A DNA stretch of 64,000 nt from Flagellimonas oceani (GCF_011068285.1 NZ_CP049616.1:1530501-1594500); one strand, 5' to 3'; counted from the first letter of the stretch, positions 35,680 through 44,172 are shown. Program-made: numbers and translations. The notes: generated from the sequence alone by a model not told the origin.

Positions 35680-35710
35680 TTACGTAAATTTCCTTTTTTA
35701 ACTACTTTTG
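35680..35710 (+). promoter_or_regulatory. promoter box and palindrome upstream of the Lrp gene
   Basis: TACTTTTG (35703-35710) is an exact -7 box 17 bases before the ATG. A perfect 8-base palindrome TTACGTAA (35680-35687) sits where the -33 element would be and could be an autoregulatory Lrp site. Confidence 0.45.
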
Positions 35711-35727
35711 CTGCAAAATTCAACGTA

Positions 35728-36207
35728 ATGAACAAAGTTAAGCTAGACGAGATAGATCACCAGATTTTGGATATGTTAATCGATAACACCCGTACACCAT
35801 TTACGGACATCGCTAAGAAGTTGTTGATTTCCGCAGGTACGGTTCATGTCCGGGTCAAAAAAATGGAAGAATCCGGAATCATAAAAGGTTCTTCACTTAC
35901 CCTGGATTACGTAAAATTAGGGTACTCGTTCATCGCCTACGTAGGTATTTTCTTGGAAAAAACACATCAAACCAAATTTGTTTTGGAAAGATTGAGCCAA
36001 ATACCATACGTTACCGTGGCACACATTACAACAGGAAAGTTCAATATCTTCTGTAAGATCCGTGCACGAGACACAACACACGCCAAAAACATCATTTTTA
36101 AGATAGATGATATTGAAGGCATCAGCAGAACGGAAACCATGATTTCCTTGGAAGAGAGCATCAACGATAAGAGGCGTTTGATGCACACTATCTTCAACGA
36201 GCTGTAA
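35728..36207 (+). CDS. Lrp/AsnC-family transcriptional regulator
   Basis: A 159-residue regulator: winged HTH (DEIDHQILDMLIDNTRTPFTD then KLLISAGTVHVRVKKMEESG) plus the RAM/ligand domain (FIAYVGIFLEKTHQTKFVLE...). Lrp-family proteins sense amino acids or other small ligands and often regulate themselves. The neighbours (M14 peptidase upstream, DinB downstream) do not identify a target. Confidence 0.92.
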   Translation: MNKVKLDEIDHQILDMLIDNTRTPFTDIAKKLLISAGTVHVRVKKMEESGIIKGSSLTLDYVKLGYSFIAYVGIFLEKTHQTKFVLERLSQIPYVTVAHITTGKFNIFCKIRARDTTHAKNIIFKIDDIEGISRTETMISLEESINDKRRLMHTIFNEL

Positions 36208-36219
36208 CCCGCTCCATTT

Positions 36220-36738
36220 ATGGTCCTTTCGGAACTTCCATCTTCTGAATACAATCCATTTTACCACACCTATATCATGGCGCTGGGAAACGTGGATCTG
36301 CTTGAAGAACTAAAGAACGGAAAAACAGAGCTATTGTCCGTTTTAGAAGAAATGCCAGAAGACAGATTACATTATGCTTACGCCGAGGGCAAATGGTCCT
36401 TGGCGGAGGCATTGGTGCACATGTTGGACACAGAACGTATTTTTCAGTACAGGGCGCTGTGCATTGCACGGAACGATAAGACACCATTGCCCGGTTTTGA
36501 TCAGGACGACTATGTCCCGTTTTCCAATGCGGTAAACCGTTCCAAAATGGATTTGATCGCGGAGTATAAAGCGGTAAGGGAAGCTACAATTTGCCTCTTC
36601 GATTCATTTGATGATGGAGCATTGGAACGAATAGGTATAGCCAGCGGCTCCAAAATGAGTGTTCGTGCACTTGGATTTATCATAAGTGGTCACCAGGCAC
36701 ACCATGTAAGGGTGATACGGGAGCGTTATCTGGGTTGA
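36220..36738 (+). CDS. DinB-family (DinB_2) protein
   Basis: A 172-residue four-helix protein with EGKWSLAEALVHMLDTERIF, and ISGHQAHHVRVIRERYL near the end. The spaced His residues (HMLD, GHQAHH) are the likely metal ligands of the DinB/YfiT fold, whose bacterial members are often thiol-dependent transferases. It begins 12 bases after the Lrp gene. Its stop codon touches the stop of the convergent gene on the other strand, within a 16-base palindrome. Confidence 0.85.
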   Translation: MVLSELPSSEYNPFYHTYIMALGNVDLLEELKNGKTELLSVLEEMPEDRLHYAYAEGKWSLAEALVHMLDTERIFQYRALCIARNDKTPLPGFDQDDYVPFSNAVNRSKMDLIAEYKAVREATICLFDSFDDGALERIGIASGSKMSVRALGFIISGHQAHHVRVIRERYLG

Positions 36739-36751
36739 TCAATATTGATCA
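36736..36751. repeat. 16-base perfect palindrome at a stop-to-stop junction
   Basis: TGATCAATATTGATCA contains the stop codons of both convergent genes with no spacer between them (TGA at 36736-36738 on plus; TGA read on minus at 36741-36739). Confidence 0.7.
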
Positions 36752-37065
36752 TCGTCTTCCATATCCTCGGAAGGCGAATCAAGCCCTTCAAAGGACTCCT
36801 CCCCAAATTCCGAAACCACTAGCTCCTTGTCGAGTTCTTTCTCTATGGTTTCCTCAAAATTGGCAATGAAATTGGAAAGGCTTTTGCTGATCTTGACCAG
36901 ATAGATGGTATCTTCTGTCCTAACTTCCACAGCCTCGATGACTTCGCCATTTGGTTTTTTAATGGTGATGATATCGTCATCTCCATAACCATCTGGATAA
37001 TAATCGATTAATTTTGCGGCCACTTCATGGCTCAGTTTTTTGTAGTCAATAAGAATCCGTTTCAT
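36739..37065 (-). CDS. hypothetical acidic protein
   Basis: A 108-residue cytoplasmic protein with KRILIDYKKLSHEVAAKLID at the start and an acidic C-terminus (SPSEDMEDDDQY). No known domain is recognised. It is widely seen in flavobacteria next to housekeeping genes as far as I can recall. It lies upstream of nothing on its own strand except the convergent DinB gene, and 94 bases downstream of aroB. Confidence 0.75.
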   Translation of the reverse strand: MKRILIDYKKLSHEVAAKLIDYYPDGYGDDDIITIKKPNGEVIEAVEVRTEDTIYLVKISKSLSNFIANFEETIEKELDKELVVSEFGEESFEGLDSPSEDMEDDDQY

Positions 37066-37159
37066 AATGGTCAGTTATTAAATGTATTCCCAAGCTAACA
37101 ATTTTATGTTCGGATGAATCCTTAGAGTTGCAAATGCAAAAAAATAGTATATAAAAGCC

Positions 37160-38215
37160 TTATTCCCTGTAGTAAGCAAAAGCTTTATGGAACAGTTCTT
37201 CTGGAATTTTAATGTCGGTCACCGCATTTCCAATCTCCTGAAGCAAAACAAAATTTACATTGCCATGCGAGTTCTTTTTGTCGTATTTGAGCAATTGGAG
37301 AATGGATTCGATATCGTCCGGGGCAAAGTCCACGGGATCAAAATGCCTTAAAAACCCTTTTTTGATTTCGTCCAAGGATAGTTTGGAAAGTCCACGCAGC
37401 TCGTGCGATAAATAACCCTCCAGAATCATGCCGGCAGCAATGGCCTCTCCGTGCAACAACGTTTTTTTGTTTGGATTGTCCAAACAGTACGATTCGATGG
37501 CATGCCCCAGGGTATGCCCAAAGTTGAGGATTTTGCGCAGACCTTGTTCCGTGGGATCCTCCAAAACTACCTTGTTCTTGATGGCAATGGACTTTTGAAT
37601 GCAAGAAGCATCGGTAAAATCGCCTTTCTGGTTAAGGTCGTTCCAATACTCCCGGTCCTGTATAAGTCCGTGCTTCAACATCTCGGCATAGCCGCTTTTT
37701 GTCTGTCGGGGATCTAATGTTGCCAAAAACTCAGGGAAGACCAACACCATTTGTGGCTGATTGATCACCCCGATCTGATTCTTCAAAGAGCCAAGGTCAA
37801 CACCCGTTTTGCCCCCGATGGAAGCATCTACCATGGAAAGTAGGGTAGTGGGAATGTTGATGAAATCAATCCCCCTTTTAAATGTGGAGGCCACAAATCC
37901 GCCCATATCCGTCAGTACTCCACCGCCCAGGTTTATCAGTAGACTCTTCCGGTCGCCATCCAAATTGGAGAGGTCTTGCCAAAGTTGTAAACAGGTATGG
38001 ATATGCTTGTTTTCTTCCCCCGATTTTATTTCCAAAAGGGAATCGATGGGCGCATCCATCATTTTTTTAAAAATTGGAAGACAGTGTGCTTTGGTATTTT
38101 CATCTACCAAAAGAAAAATTCTGGAATAATCGCTTTTAGAAATATGCTGATTAAGCGCTGCTTGCGCCAACTCGTTAATATGTACCTCGTAGGATTTTGA
38201 TTTTACCGACTCCAT
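37160..38215 (-). CDS. aroB: 3-dehydroquinate synthase
   Basis: A 351-residue NAD- and zinc-dependent enzyme of the shikimate pathway. Visible marks are GGGVLTDMGGFVASTFKRGI, the substrate loop VDASIGGKTGVDL, the zinc region with NFGHTLGHAIE and a later LLHGEAIAAGM. It converts DAHP to 3-dehydroquinate. It is a single gene on the minus strand, with a 515-base non-coding stretch upstream. Confidence 0.96.
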   Translation of the reverse strand: MESVKSKSYEVHINELAQAALNQHISKSDYSRIFLLVDENTKAHCLPIFKKMMDAPIDSLLEIKSGEENKHIHTCLQLWQDLSNLDGDRKSLLINLGGGVLTDMGGFVASTFKRGIDFINIPTTLLSMVDASIGGKTGVDLGSLKNQIGVINQPQMVLVFPEFLATLDPRQTKSGYAEMLKHGLIQDREYWNDLNQKGDFTDASCIQKSIAIKNKVVLEDPTEQGLRKILNFGHTLGHAIESYCLDNPNKKTLLHGEAIAAGMILEGYLSHELRGLSKLSLDEIKKGFLRHFDPVDFAPDDIESILQLLKYDKKNSHGNVNFVLLQEIGNAVTDIKIPEELFHKAFAYYRE

Positions 38216-38730
38216 AATTTTAATTACACCACTAAATAAAGACTATTTTTATACTTAAGCTCCTTGTTGGCCAACTTATATCAATATCTTAATGGGTTGA
38301 TTCTTTTTTTGCTGATTCTGTTATAATCGGAACAAACATTTTTAGATTAAAAGTGCCGCTACCGCGAAAACTGCCCTAAGCTATCGGGACCGCAAAATTA
38401 AATGGTTTTTGCACTATATCACAATCACAAGATGCGTTGTTGACCCTGATTCGAAAAACTACATGTTTTAAGTCAATTTTTATGTTTTACAGCGTCAAAA
38501 TATAGCATTCCCATCATTATATTTGGCCCTGTGAAATGCAGGTTTTTGAATTTTTGTTCCATTCAATAATAAGGCATTTTCATCTGAATATACTACAATT
38601 CTGGTTTTCAATCGTTTGAGCGGCGATATTGCATGTAAAGCACTTACTGCAAATTGTTGCCATTCTGAATAAAGTTGAAAATCGGGTACATATAAACATC
38701 GACCTCGGGTCTTATAACGCCTTGTTTTGA
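38216..38730. other. 515-base intergenic region between aroB and proline dehydrogenase
   Basis: No convincing coding frame is seen. It holds a perfect palindrome GTTGGCCAAC (38266-38275), a short G+C-rich island at about 38354-38393 (GCCGCTACCGCGAAAACTGC and CTATCGGGACCGC) in otherwise A+T-rich DNA, and an exact -7 box TATATTTG at 38518-38525. That box could start a transcript with a roughly 200-base leader before the proline dehydrogenase gene. The island looks like a degenerate copy of a dispersed repeat or an unannotated RNA; I cannot decide. Confidence 0.5.
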
Positions 38731-39903
38731 ATGCGACCGAATTTTGAGAATACTGAAATAGCTTTTGAGCTAAAGTCCGACTCCCAGTTGGAGCGAGCTT
38801 ATTTTCTTTTTAAAATGATTTCCATAGAACCATTGGTTCGTATTGGTACTGCCTTGACGAATATTGCCATAAAGGCCCATTTGCCTGTTGAGGGATTGAT
38901 CAGGACGACCGTCTTCGACCATTTTTGTGGCGGGGTCAACGAAAAGGATTGTTTGCCCATTATAGACAATATGTACGGTAACGGAGTTTGTTCCGTACTC
39001 GATTATTCGGCAGAGGGGAAATCGGTGGACAATCAGTTTGACTTTGCCATGGAAAAGACCTTGGAAATCCTGGATTTTGTCAAGGAGAAAGATGCCTTGC
39101 CCTTCGCTGTTTTTAAGCCTACTGGTTTTGGTAGATTCAAATTGTTCGAAAAAGTCACTGCGGGCACAAAGTTGACAGAAAAAGAGCAGGCAGAATGGGG
39201 AAGAATCGTAAACAGGTTCGAAAAAGTCTGTCAAAAAGCGCACAATCTTGACGTATCGTTATTGATCGATGCCGAGGAAAGTTGGATGCAGGATGCGGCC
39301 GATGATCTGGTTTTGGACATGATGCGCAAATACAACAAAGAAAAAGCAGTTGTGTTCAATACATTTCAGATGTACCGTTGGGATCGTATGGGCTACATCA
39401 TAAAATTGCACGAAGCCGCCAAGGAGGAAGGCTTTAAAATTGGTGCCAAAGTAGTTCGAGGAGCTTACATGGAAAAAGAAAATGACAGGGCCGACGACAA
39501 AGGCTACGAAAGTCCTATTTGCAAAAGTAAACGCTTGACCGACGAAAATTTTGATGCCGCCATTGATTATATGATGGAGCATTTGGAGTATTTTACCATT
39601 TTCGCTGGAACCCACAATGAGCAGAGCACCCTTAAATTGGTAGATTTAATGGAGAAAAGGGAGGTTCCCTCCAACGATGCCCGAATTTGGTTCGGTCAGC
39701 TGTTCGGGATGAGCGACCACATTACCTATAATTTGGCGGCACATGGCTATAACTCCGTTAAGTATATCCCCTACGGCCCTGTGCGTGACGTAATGCCCTA
39801 TTTGATCAGAAGGGCAGAGGAAAACACCTCCGTAGCCGGGCAAACCTCAAGAGAGCTCGCACTGATCACCAAAGAACGGAAGCGCAGGAAGATGGAGGGG
39901 TAG
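38731..39903 (+). CDS. proline dehydrogenase
   Basis: A 390-residue FAD enzyme with a TIM-barrel PRODH domain. The C-terminal half has GAKVVRGAYMEKE, FAGTHNEQS and YIPYGPVRDVMPYLIRRAEEN, the characteristic flavin and substrate motifs. It oxidises proline to pyrroline-5-carboxylate. It is a monofunctional form; the dehydrogenase partner is not in this window. The long leader upstream may carry regulation. Confidence 0.93.
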   Translation: MRPNFENTEIAFELKSDSQLERAYFLFKMISIEPLVRIGTALTNIAIKAHLPVEGLIRTTVFDHFCGGVNEKDCLPIIDNMYGNGVCSVLDYSAEGKSVDNQFDFAMEKTLEILDFVKEKDALPFAVFKPTGFGRFKLFEKVTAGTKLTEKEQAEWGRIVNRFEKVCQKAHNLDVSLLIDAEESWMQDAADDLVLDMMRKYNKEKAVVFNTFQMYRWDRMGYIIKLHEAAKEEGFKIGAKVVRGAYMEKENDRADDKGYESPICKSKRLTDENFDAAIDYMMEHLEYFTIFAGTHNEQSTLKLVDLMEKREVPSNDARIWFGQLFGMSDHITYNLAAHGYNSVKYIPYGPVRDVMPYLIRRAEENTSVAGQTSRELALITKERKRRKMEG

Positions 39904-40039
39904 CTGACTTAGTCAATTATTAGTTAAAAATGGATAGACCAACCTATGAATTGAGGCTGATTTATAAATCTGAATTAGCTTTTACAAATTATAAACACCT
40001 CTATTTGTGCACTGTCTTTTTTGCTTGGATATTTAGTCC

Positions 40040-41209
40040 ATGCAAATTTTTCCAAAAGAAATCATTGATAATACGATTCAATCTTACGTTCCTAAAAATG
40101 GGGTTAAGAGCAGGGTGGTTTATGGAATAATATTAGTTAGTATCCTGCTGGCTATCTGCGCTATGCCTTTTTTAAAGGTGAAAATTTATAAAAATGCACA
40201 AGGGGTAGTCAAACCTTCCAAGGAGCGAATTGCAATAACAAGTCTTAACTCTGGAAAAGTATTGTTTGCTGACATTCGAAGCAACAAATATGTAAATAAA
40301 GGGGATGTATTGCTTATCATCGAGAACAATGTCCTCAATGAACAAATAGCATTTGCCAAGTACGATACAGAAAGATTATTGGAAGAAATAGAGGACTTGC
40401 AATATCTTTTGACCAAAGGGCAAATATCCAGCGATGGTATTCAATCTCCAAAATACCAAAAGGAATTTTTTCAGTTCATAGAAATTTCGTTTGAGCATAA
40501 CACTCGAATAAAAAAGTTAAAAGTTGACTTTGATCGTAACCAAAAGTTATTGGACAAAGGAGTAATAGCAAAAGCTGAATTTGAAGATATCAAACTGGAA
40601 TATGATTTGGCGCTTAGTGCTTTTAACCAATTCAAAAAACAGCAATTCAATAAATGGGAATCCAGTTTAACCGAGCTCAGGAATGAATTAGAGATCACCC
40701 AAAACAAAAGTTCCCAATACCAAGAAAACAAAAAAGAATACGTCGTAACGTCTCCTGTATCTGGGTCTCTTGTAAATCCAATTGGTATTGAAAGGGGAAG
40801 TATAGTCACTTCAGGAACTATGTTGGTCGAAATATCACCTGATACAGAACTTTTGGCCGAATGTTATGTGAGCCCAATGGATATAGGGCTTATCGATAAA
40901 TCAAAACCGATTAATTTTCAAATAGATGCCTTTAACTACAACCAATGGGGTCTGGCAACTGGAAAAATTCTTCAAATATCCCAAGATATTGAATTGATCA
41001 ATGAGCAACCCGTATTTAAGGTCAGATGCCAAATGAACGAGGAATACTTGGAACTTAAAAATGGGGCGCGGGGAACCATAAAAAAGGGTATGACCTTCAA
41101 TGCCCGATTTGAACTAACCGAGCGTACTATATATCAATTATTGTATGACAAGGTAGATGATTGGATGAATCCAACTAAAAAACACAGTCAAATCACTTCA
41201 ATCGAGTAA
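40040..41209 (+). CDS. HlyD-family periplasmic adaptor of a peptide exporter
   Basis: A 389-residue membrane fusion protein: short cytoplasmic N-terminus, one membrane helix (about residues 28-48), a long coiled coil in the middle (EFEDIKLEYDLALSAFNQFK) and flanking lipoyl/beta-barrel segments (VTSPVSGSLVNPIGIERGS). Such adaptors join an inner-membrane ABC exporter to an outer-membrane channel. Its stop is one base away from the C39 ABC transporter gene, so the two work together. No outer-membrane factor is encoded nearby, so a TolC-like protein would be shared from elsewhere. Confidence 0.92.
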   Translation: MQIFPKEIIDNTIQSYVPKNGVKSRVVYGIILVSILLAICAMPFLKVKIYKNAQGVVKPSKERIAITSLNSGKVLFADIRSNKYVNKGDVLLIIENNVLNEQIAFAKYDTERLLEEIEDLQYLLTKGQISSDGIQSPKYQKEFFQFIEISFEHNTRIKKLKVDFDRNQKLLDKGVIAKAEFEDIKLEYDLALSAFNQFKKQQFNKWESSLTELRNELEITQNKSSQYQENKKEYVVTSPVSGSLVNPIGIERGSIVTSGTMLVEISPDTELLAECYVSPMDIGLIDKSKPINFQIDAFNYNQWGLATGKILQISQDIELINEQPVFKVRCQMNEEYLELKNGARGTIKKGMTFNARFELTERTIYQLLYDKVDDWMNPTKKHSQITSIE

Positions 41210-41210
41210 A

Positions 41211-43388
41211 ATGGGAAAAGTAACCATCAAACAACACGATATTACAGATTGTGGGGCTGCTTGCCTGGCTTCTATTTCAGCAAACTACAATTTTCAAATA
41301 CCTATTTCACGCATACGGCAATATGCAGGCACCGATAAAAAAGGCACAAACGTTCTGGGTCTTATAAAAGCTGCTGAAAAGTTGGGTTTTGAGGCCAAAG
41401 GGGTACGTGGTGATTTTGAAAGTCTATTTAAAATACCCAAACCAACCATTGCTCATGTAATTGTTCGTGAACGATTGCATCATTATGTGGTGATTTACGA
41501 AGTGACCAAAACATACATAAAGGTCATGGATCCTGGCACGGGGAAACTGGAAAAGCGAAGCCATGAGGATTTTAAAAAGGAGTGGACCGGGGTTTTGGTA
41601 CTTTTGCTGCCCAATGAGAGTTTTGAAAAGGGTAACGAAAAAGTATCTGTGTTCAAACGGTTCTGGTTTTTGCTGAAACCTCATAGAGCGGTACTTGTAC
41701 AAGCCTTTATTGGTGCTTTGGTGTACACTTTATTGGGTTTCTCCACATCTATCTATATTCAAAAGATAACGGACCACGTCTTGGTAGATGGAAATGTCCA
41801 ACTATTGAATTTGTTGAGCGTCGTGATGATTGTCCTATTAGTAGTCCAACTCGCTATTGGTTATTATAAGGACACCTTCCTTTTAAAGACAGGTCAGCAG
41901 ATTGATGCTCGGTTGATTTTAGGCTATTACAAACACTTATTAAAGTTGCCCCAACAATTTTTTGACACCATGAGGGTAGGGGAGATCATATCCCGAATCA
42001 ATGATGCGGTCAAGATTAGAAACTTTATCAATGGAGTCTCCCTTAATCTGACGGTGAACATTCTTATCGTGATTTTCTCGTTTGCTTTGATGTTCACGTA
42101 TTATTGGAAGCTGGCTCTGATCATGTTGATCATAATTCCGGTTTACACTTTAATTTATTGGATTGTAAACAAACTCAACAAGAAAGTAGAACGTAGGGTC
42201 ATGGAAAATGCTGCCGATCTGGAAAGTCAATTGGTGGAGTCCTTGAATTCGGTAGGTACCATTAAACGATTTGGATTGGAAGATTTTGCCAATATCAAAA
42301 CCGAGACTCGCTTTATTACACTTTTAAGAACAGGATACACTTCCGCATTGAACACCATTTTTTCCCAAACATCATCAAAGGCAATTTCACAGATATTCAT
42401 CATAGTGCTACTCTGGGCAGGTTCTGGATTTGTCATCGAAAGACAAATCAGCCCTGGAGAACTATTATCATTTTACGCAATTATTGGCTATTTCACGGGG
42501 CCATTGGGTAGTTTGATAGGAGCAAATAAAGAAATTCAAAATGCCCTTATAGCAGCTGACCGGCTTTTTGAAATTATGGATTTGGAGCGAGAGGAGAAAG
42601 ATAAAAATTTAGTGTTCAGTAGGGATAAGGTTGATGACATTACCTTCTCGGAGGTATGTTTTCAGTATGGAACAAGGGTCGAAGTCTTTAAAAATTTAAA
42701 CCTGACCATTCAGAAAGGCAGCATAACTGCCTTTGTGGGGGAAAGTGGCTCAGGAAAATCGACCCTTGTATCCCTCATACAGAACATCTATCCCATTAAT
42801 AAAGGCAAAATCCGAATCGGGGACATAGATATTAACCATATAGAAAACCATAGTCTCCGTAATTTGATAAGCGTAGTGCCTCAGAAAATTGACCTGTTTG
42901 CTGGGAATGTTATTGAGAATATTGCGGTAGGGGAACTCCAACCTGATTTTGAAAAGATTCACAAAATATGCAAGGACATTGGTATTTTGGATTTTATTGA
43001 GAGCCTACCCAACGACTTCAGTACCTATTTAGGTGAAAATGGCGCATCCTTGTCAGGTGGTCAAAAGCAGCGGATAGCCATTGCAAGGGCATTGTATAAA
43101 GATCCAGAAATTTTGGTATTGGACGAAGCCACTTCCTCTTTAGATAGTAACTCGGAGAATTATGTGCAAAAAACCATTGATAATTTACGTTCTGAAGGCA
43201 AAACCGTAATCATCATAGCCCATAGGTTGAGTACTGTTATCAATGCGGATAAAATAGTGGTGTTGGACAAAGGAAAAGTTTTGGAAGAGGGCTCGCATTA
43301 TCAATTATATGATCAAAAGGGAGCTTATTTTAAGTTGTGGCAACAACAAGTGCCTTCATTCCTATCGATACTTAAACCGGTTAACTGA
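41211..43388 (+). CDS. peptidase-containing ABC transporter (C39 bacteriocin exporter type)
   Basis: A 725-residue exporter in three parts. Residues 1-140 are a C39 peptidase: catalytic Cys14 in DITDCGAACLAS, oxyanion Gln at residue 8, His in RLHHYVVIYEV and Asp in VMDPGTGK. Residues 160-460 form the membrane domain with about six helices. The ATPase has GESGSGKST, LSGGQKQRIAIARAL and ILVLDEATSSLD. These proteins cut leader peptides after a double glycine and export the mature peptide. All catalytic residues are present, so it should be active on the two GG peptides encoded just downstream. Confidence 0.95.
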   Translation: MGKVTIKQHDITDCGAACLASISANYNFQIPISRIRQYAGTDKKGTNVLGLIKAAEKLGFEAKGVRGDFESLFKIPKPTIAHVIVRERLHHYVVIYEVTKTYIKVMDPGTGKLEKRSHEDFKKEWTGVLVLLLPNESFEKGNEKVSVFKRFWFLLKPHRAVLVQAFIGALVYTLLGFSTSIYIQKITDHVLVDGNVQLLNLLSVVMIVLLVVQLAIGYYKDTFLLKTGQQIDARLILGYYKHLLKLPQQFFDTMRVGEIISRINDAVKIRNFINGVSLNLTVNILIVIFSFALMFTYYWKLALIMLIIIPVYTLIYWIVNKLNKKVERRVMENAADLESQLVESLNSVGTIKRFGLEDFANIKTETRFITLLRTGYTSALNTIFSQTSSKAISQIFIIVLLWAGSGFVIERQISPGELLSFYAIIGYFTGPLGSLIGANKEIQNALIAADRLFEIMDLEREEKDKNLVFSRDKVDDITFSEVCFQYGTRVEVFKNLNLTIQKGSITAFVGESGSGKSTLVSLIQNIYPINKGKIRIGDIDINHIENHSLRNLISVVPQKIDLFAGNVIENIAVGELQPDFEKIHKICKDIGILDFIESLPNDFSTYLGENGASLSGGQKQRIAIARALYKDPEILVLDEATSSLDSNSENYVQKTIDNLRSEGKTVIIIAHRLSTVINADKIVVLDKGKVLEEGSHYQLYDQKGAYFKLWQQQVPSFLSILKPVN

Positions 43389-43402
43389 TAAATCTTACGT
43401 TT

Positions 43403-43714
43403 ATGGCAAAGCTTACACAACAAATAGCAGTTTTAGAACGGATTGACCAATTGATACGATTAAAAGCTACAGGAAGACCCAAACAATTAGCTGAAAGGCT
43501 AGAGGTTTCGGAGGCAACCGTGTTTAGAATGATAGAGACGATGAAAGAACTTAATGCCCCCATCTGTTATGATCTGGCACGCCAAAGTTATGTTTATACG
43601 GAAACCACCAATTTTAAATGTGGTTTTTATGTGGAAGAATTGGATGAAACATCTGAGCGGAACCTTTCGGGTGGGTATGGCTTTGGCAATATGAAACGAT
43701 TAATGAAATTTTAA
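43403..43714 (+). CDS. HTH regulator of the peptide locus, with a GG-like C-terminus
   Basis: A 103-residue protein with an N-terminal winged-helix/HTH_11-type domain (RIDQLIRLKATGRPKQLAER then LEVSEATVFRMIETMKEL). The tail is short: KCGFYVEELDETSERNLSGG, then 12 residues. The tail has a LSGG followed by small residues and a basic end, resembling a leader-peptide cleavage site with Leu at -12 and Leu at -4. It follows the transporter gene by 14 bases and is 134 bases before the first peptide gene, so it probably regulates the peptides. Confidence 0.8.
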   Translation: MAKLTQQIAVLERIDQLIRLKATGRPKQLAERLEVSEATVFRMIETMKELNAPICYDLARQSYVYTETTNFKCGFYVEELDETSERNLSGGYGFGNMKRLMKF

Positions 43715-43728
43715 CATTTTTCATCGAA

Positions 43729-43751
43729 TCACTCTCAAAATTTGAGAGTGA
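43729..43751. promoter_or_regulatory. 23-base perfect inverted repeat upstream of the GG peptide genes
   Basis: Arms TCACTCTCAAA (43729-43739) and TTTGAGAGTGA (43741-43751) pair perfectly around one base. No T-run follows, so it is not a simple terminator. An overlapping alternative pairing exists: TGAGA (43743-43747) with TCTCA (43756-43760). It is a likely operator for the HTH protein encoded just upstream, or a regulatory RNA hairpin. A weak -7-like CATATTTG lies at 43759-43766. Confidence 0.6.
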
Positions 43752-43848
43752 CATGTCTCATATTTGAAATGTAATACAAAGCAGCGCGCAAAAGAAATTT
43801 CTGGCTTGGGTTGCAAAACAAATTGTTTAACTAAAAATTTAAATTAAG

Positions 43849-44007
43849 ATGAATTTAGAGAACTATGGAGTTCAAGAAATGAACTCAAAAGAAATAGCTG
43901 ATTGCCAGGGAGGTATCCTCCCACTTTTATTAATTCTTGCAACCGATGCAGTTTTGCTTGGTTTTATGGGTGGGTATATCTATGAATCTTCTGTATCCGA
44001 CCATTAG
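43849..44007 (+). CDS. double-glycine leader peptide 1 (52 residues)
   Basis: An unlisted small gene. The leader is 22 residues and ends QEMNSKEIADCQGG: Met at -12, Glu at -8, Ile at -7 and Gly-Gly, as C39 peptidases need. The predicted mature peptide is 30 residues, starts ILPLLLILATDAVLLGF and ends YESSVSDH. It is very hydrophobic and acidic (three acids, no Lys/Arg), and has a GxxxG motif (G38-G42, GFMGG). It is encoded 134 bases after the HTH gene and 27 bases before a second GG peptide. I infer a bacteriocin component or an exported signal. Confidence 0.82.
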   Translation: MNLENYGVQEMNSKEIADCQGGILPLLLILATDAVLLGFMGGYIYESSVSDH

Positions 44008-44034
44008 ATAAATATTAATTTAAAAATTATTACC

Positions 44035-44172
44035 ATGAAACATTTAACTTTAAAAGAGCAAATGAGTATAAATGGAGGGTACAGCACCCCTTTGAGTAGA
44101 TTGACCATATTATTTTTGAAATCTTGGAATGCAGGTAGGGAATTCTATCATAGGAATTGTGACCATGAATAA
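44035..44172 (+). CDS. double-glycine leader peptide 2 (45 residues)
   Basis: An unlisted small gene. The leader is 15 residues, MKHLTLKEQMSINGG, with Leu at -12, Glu at -8 and Ile at -4. The predicted mature peptide is again 30 residues, starts YSTPLSRLTILFLKSWNAG and ends RNCDHE. It has four Lys/Arg, one Cys and a GxxxG-like SWNAG (S30-G34). Equal mature lengths, opposite charge character and the GxxxG-type motifs in both peptides recall class IIb two-peptide bacteriocins, whose helices pair. The stop codon runs directly into a strong terminator. Confidence 0.82.
   Translation: MKHLTLKEQMSINGGYSTPLSRLTILFLKSWNAGREFYHRNCDHE

Noticed and set aside
39930..40130. 66-residue frame upstream of the HlyD gene
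   Set aside because: It overlaps the HlyD start by 90 bases in another frame, has no GG motif, no known domain and no promoter box.
43729..43751. Inverted repeat as a terminator of the HTH gene
   Set aside because: The hairpin is perfect but is followed by ACATGTCTCA and not by a T-run, so I treat it as regulatory.
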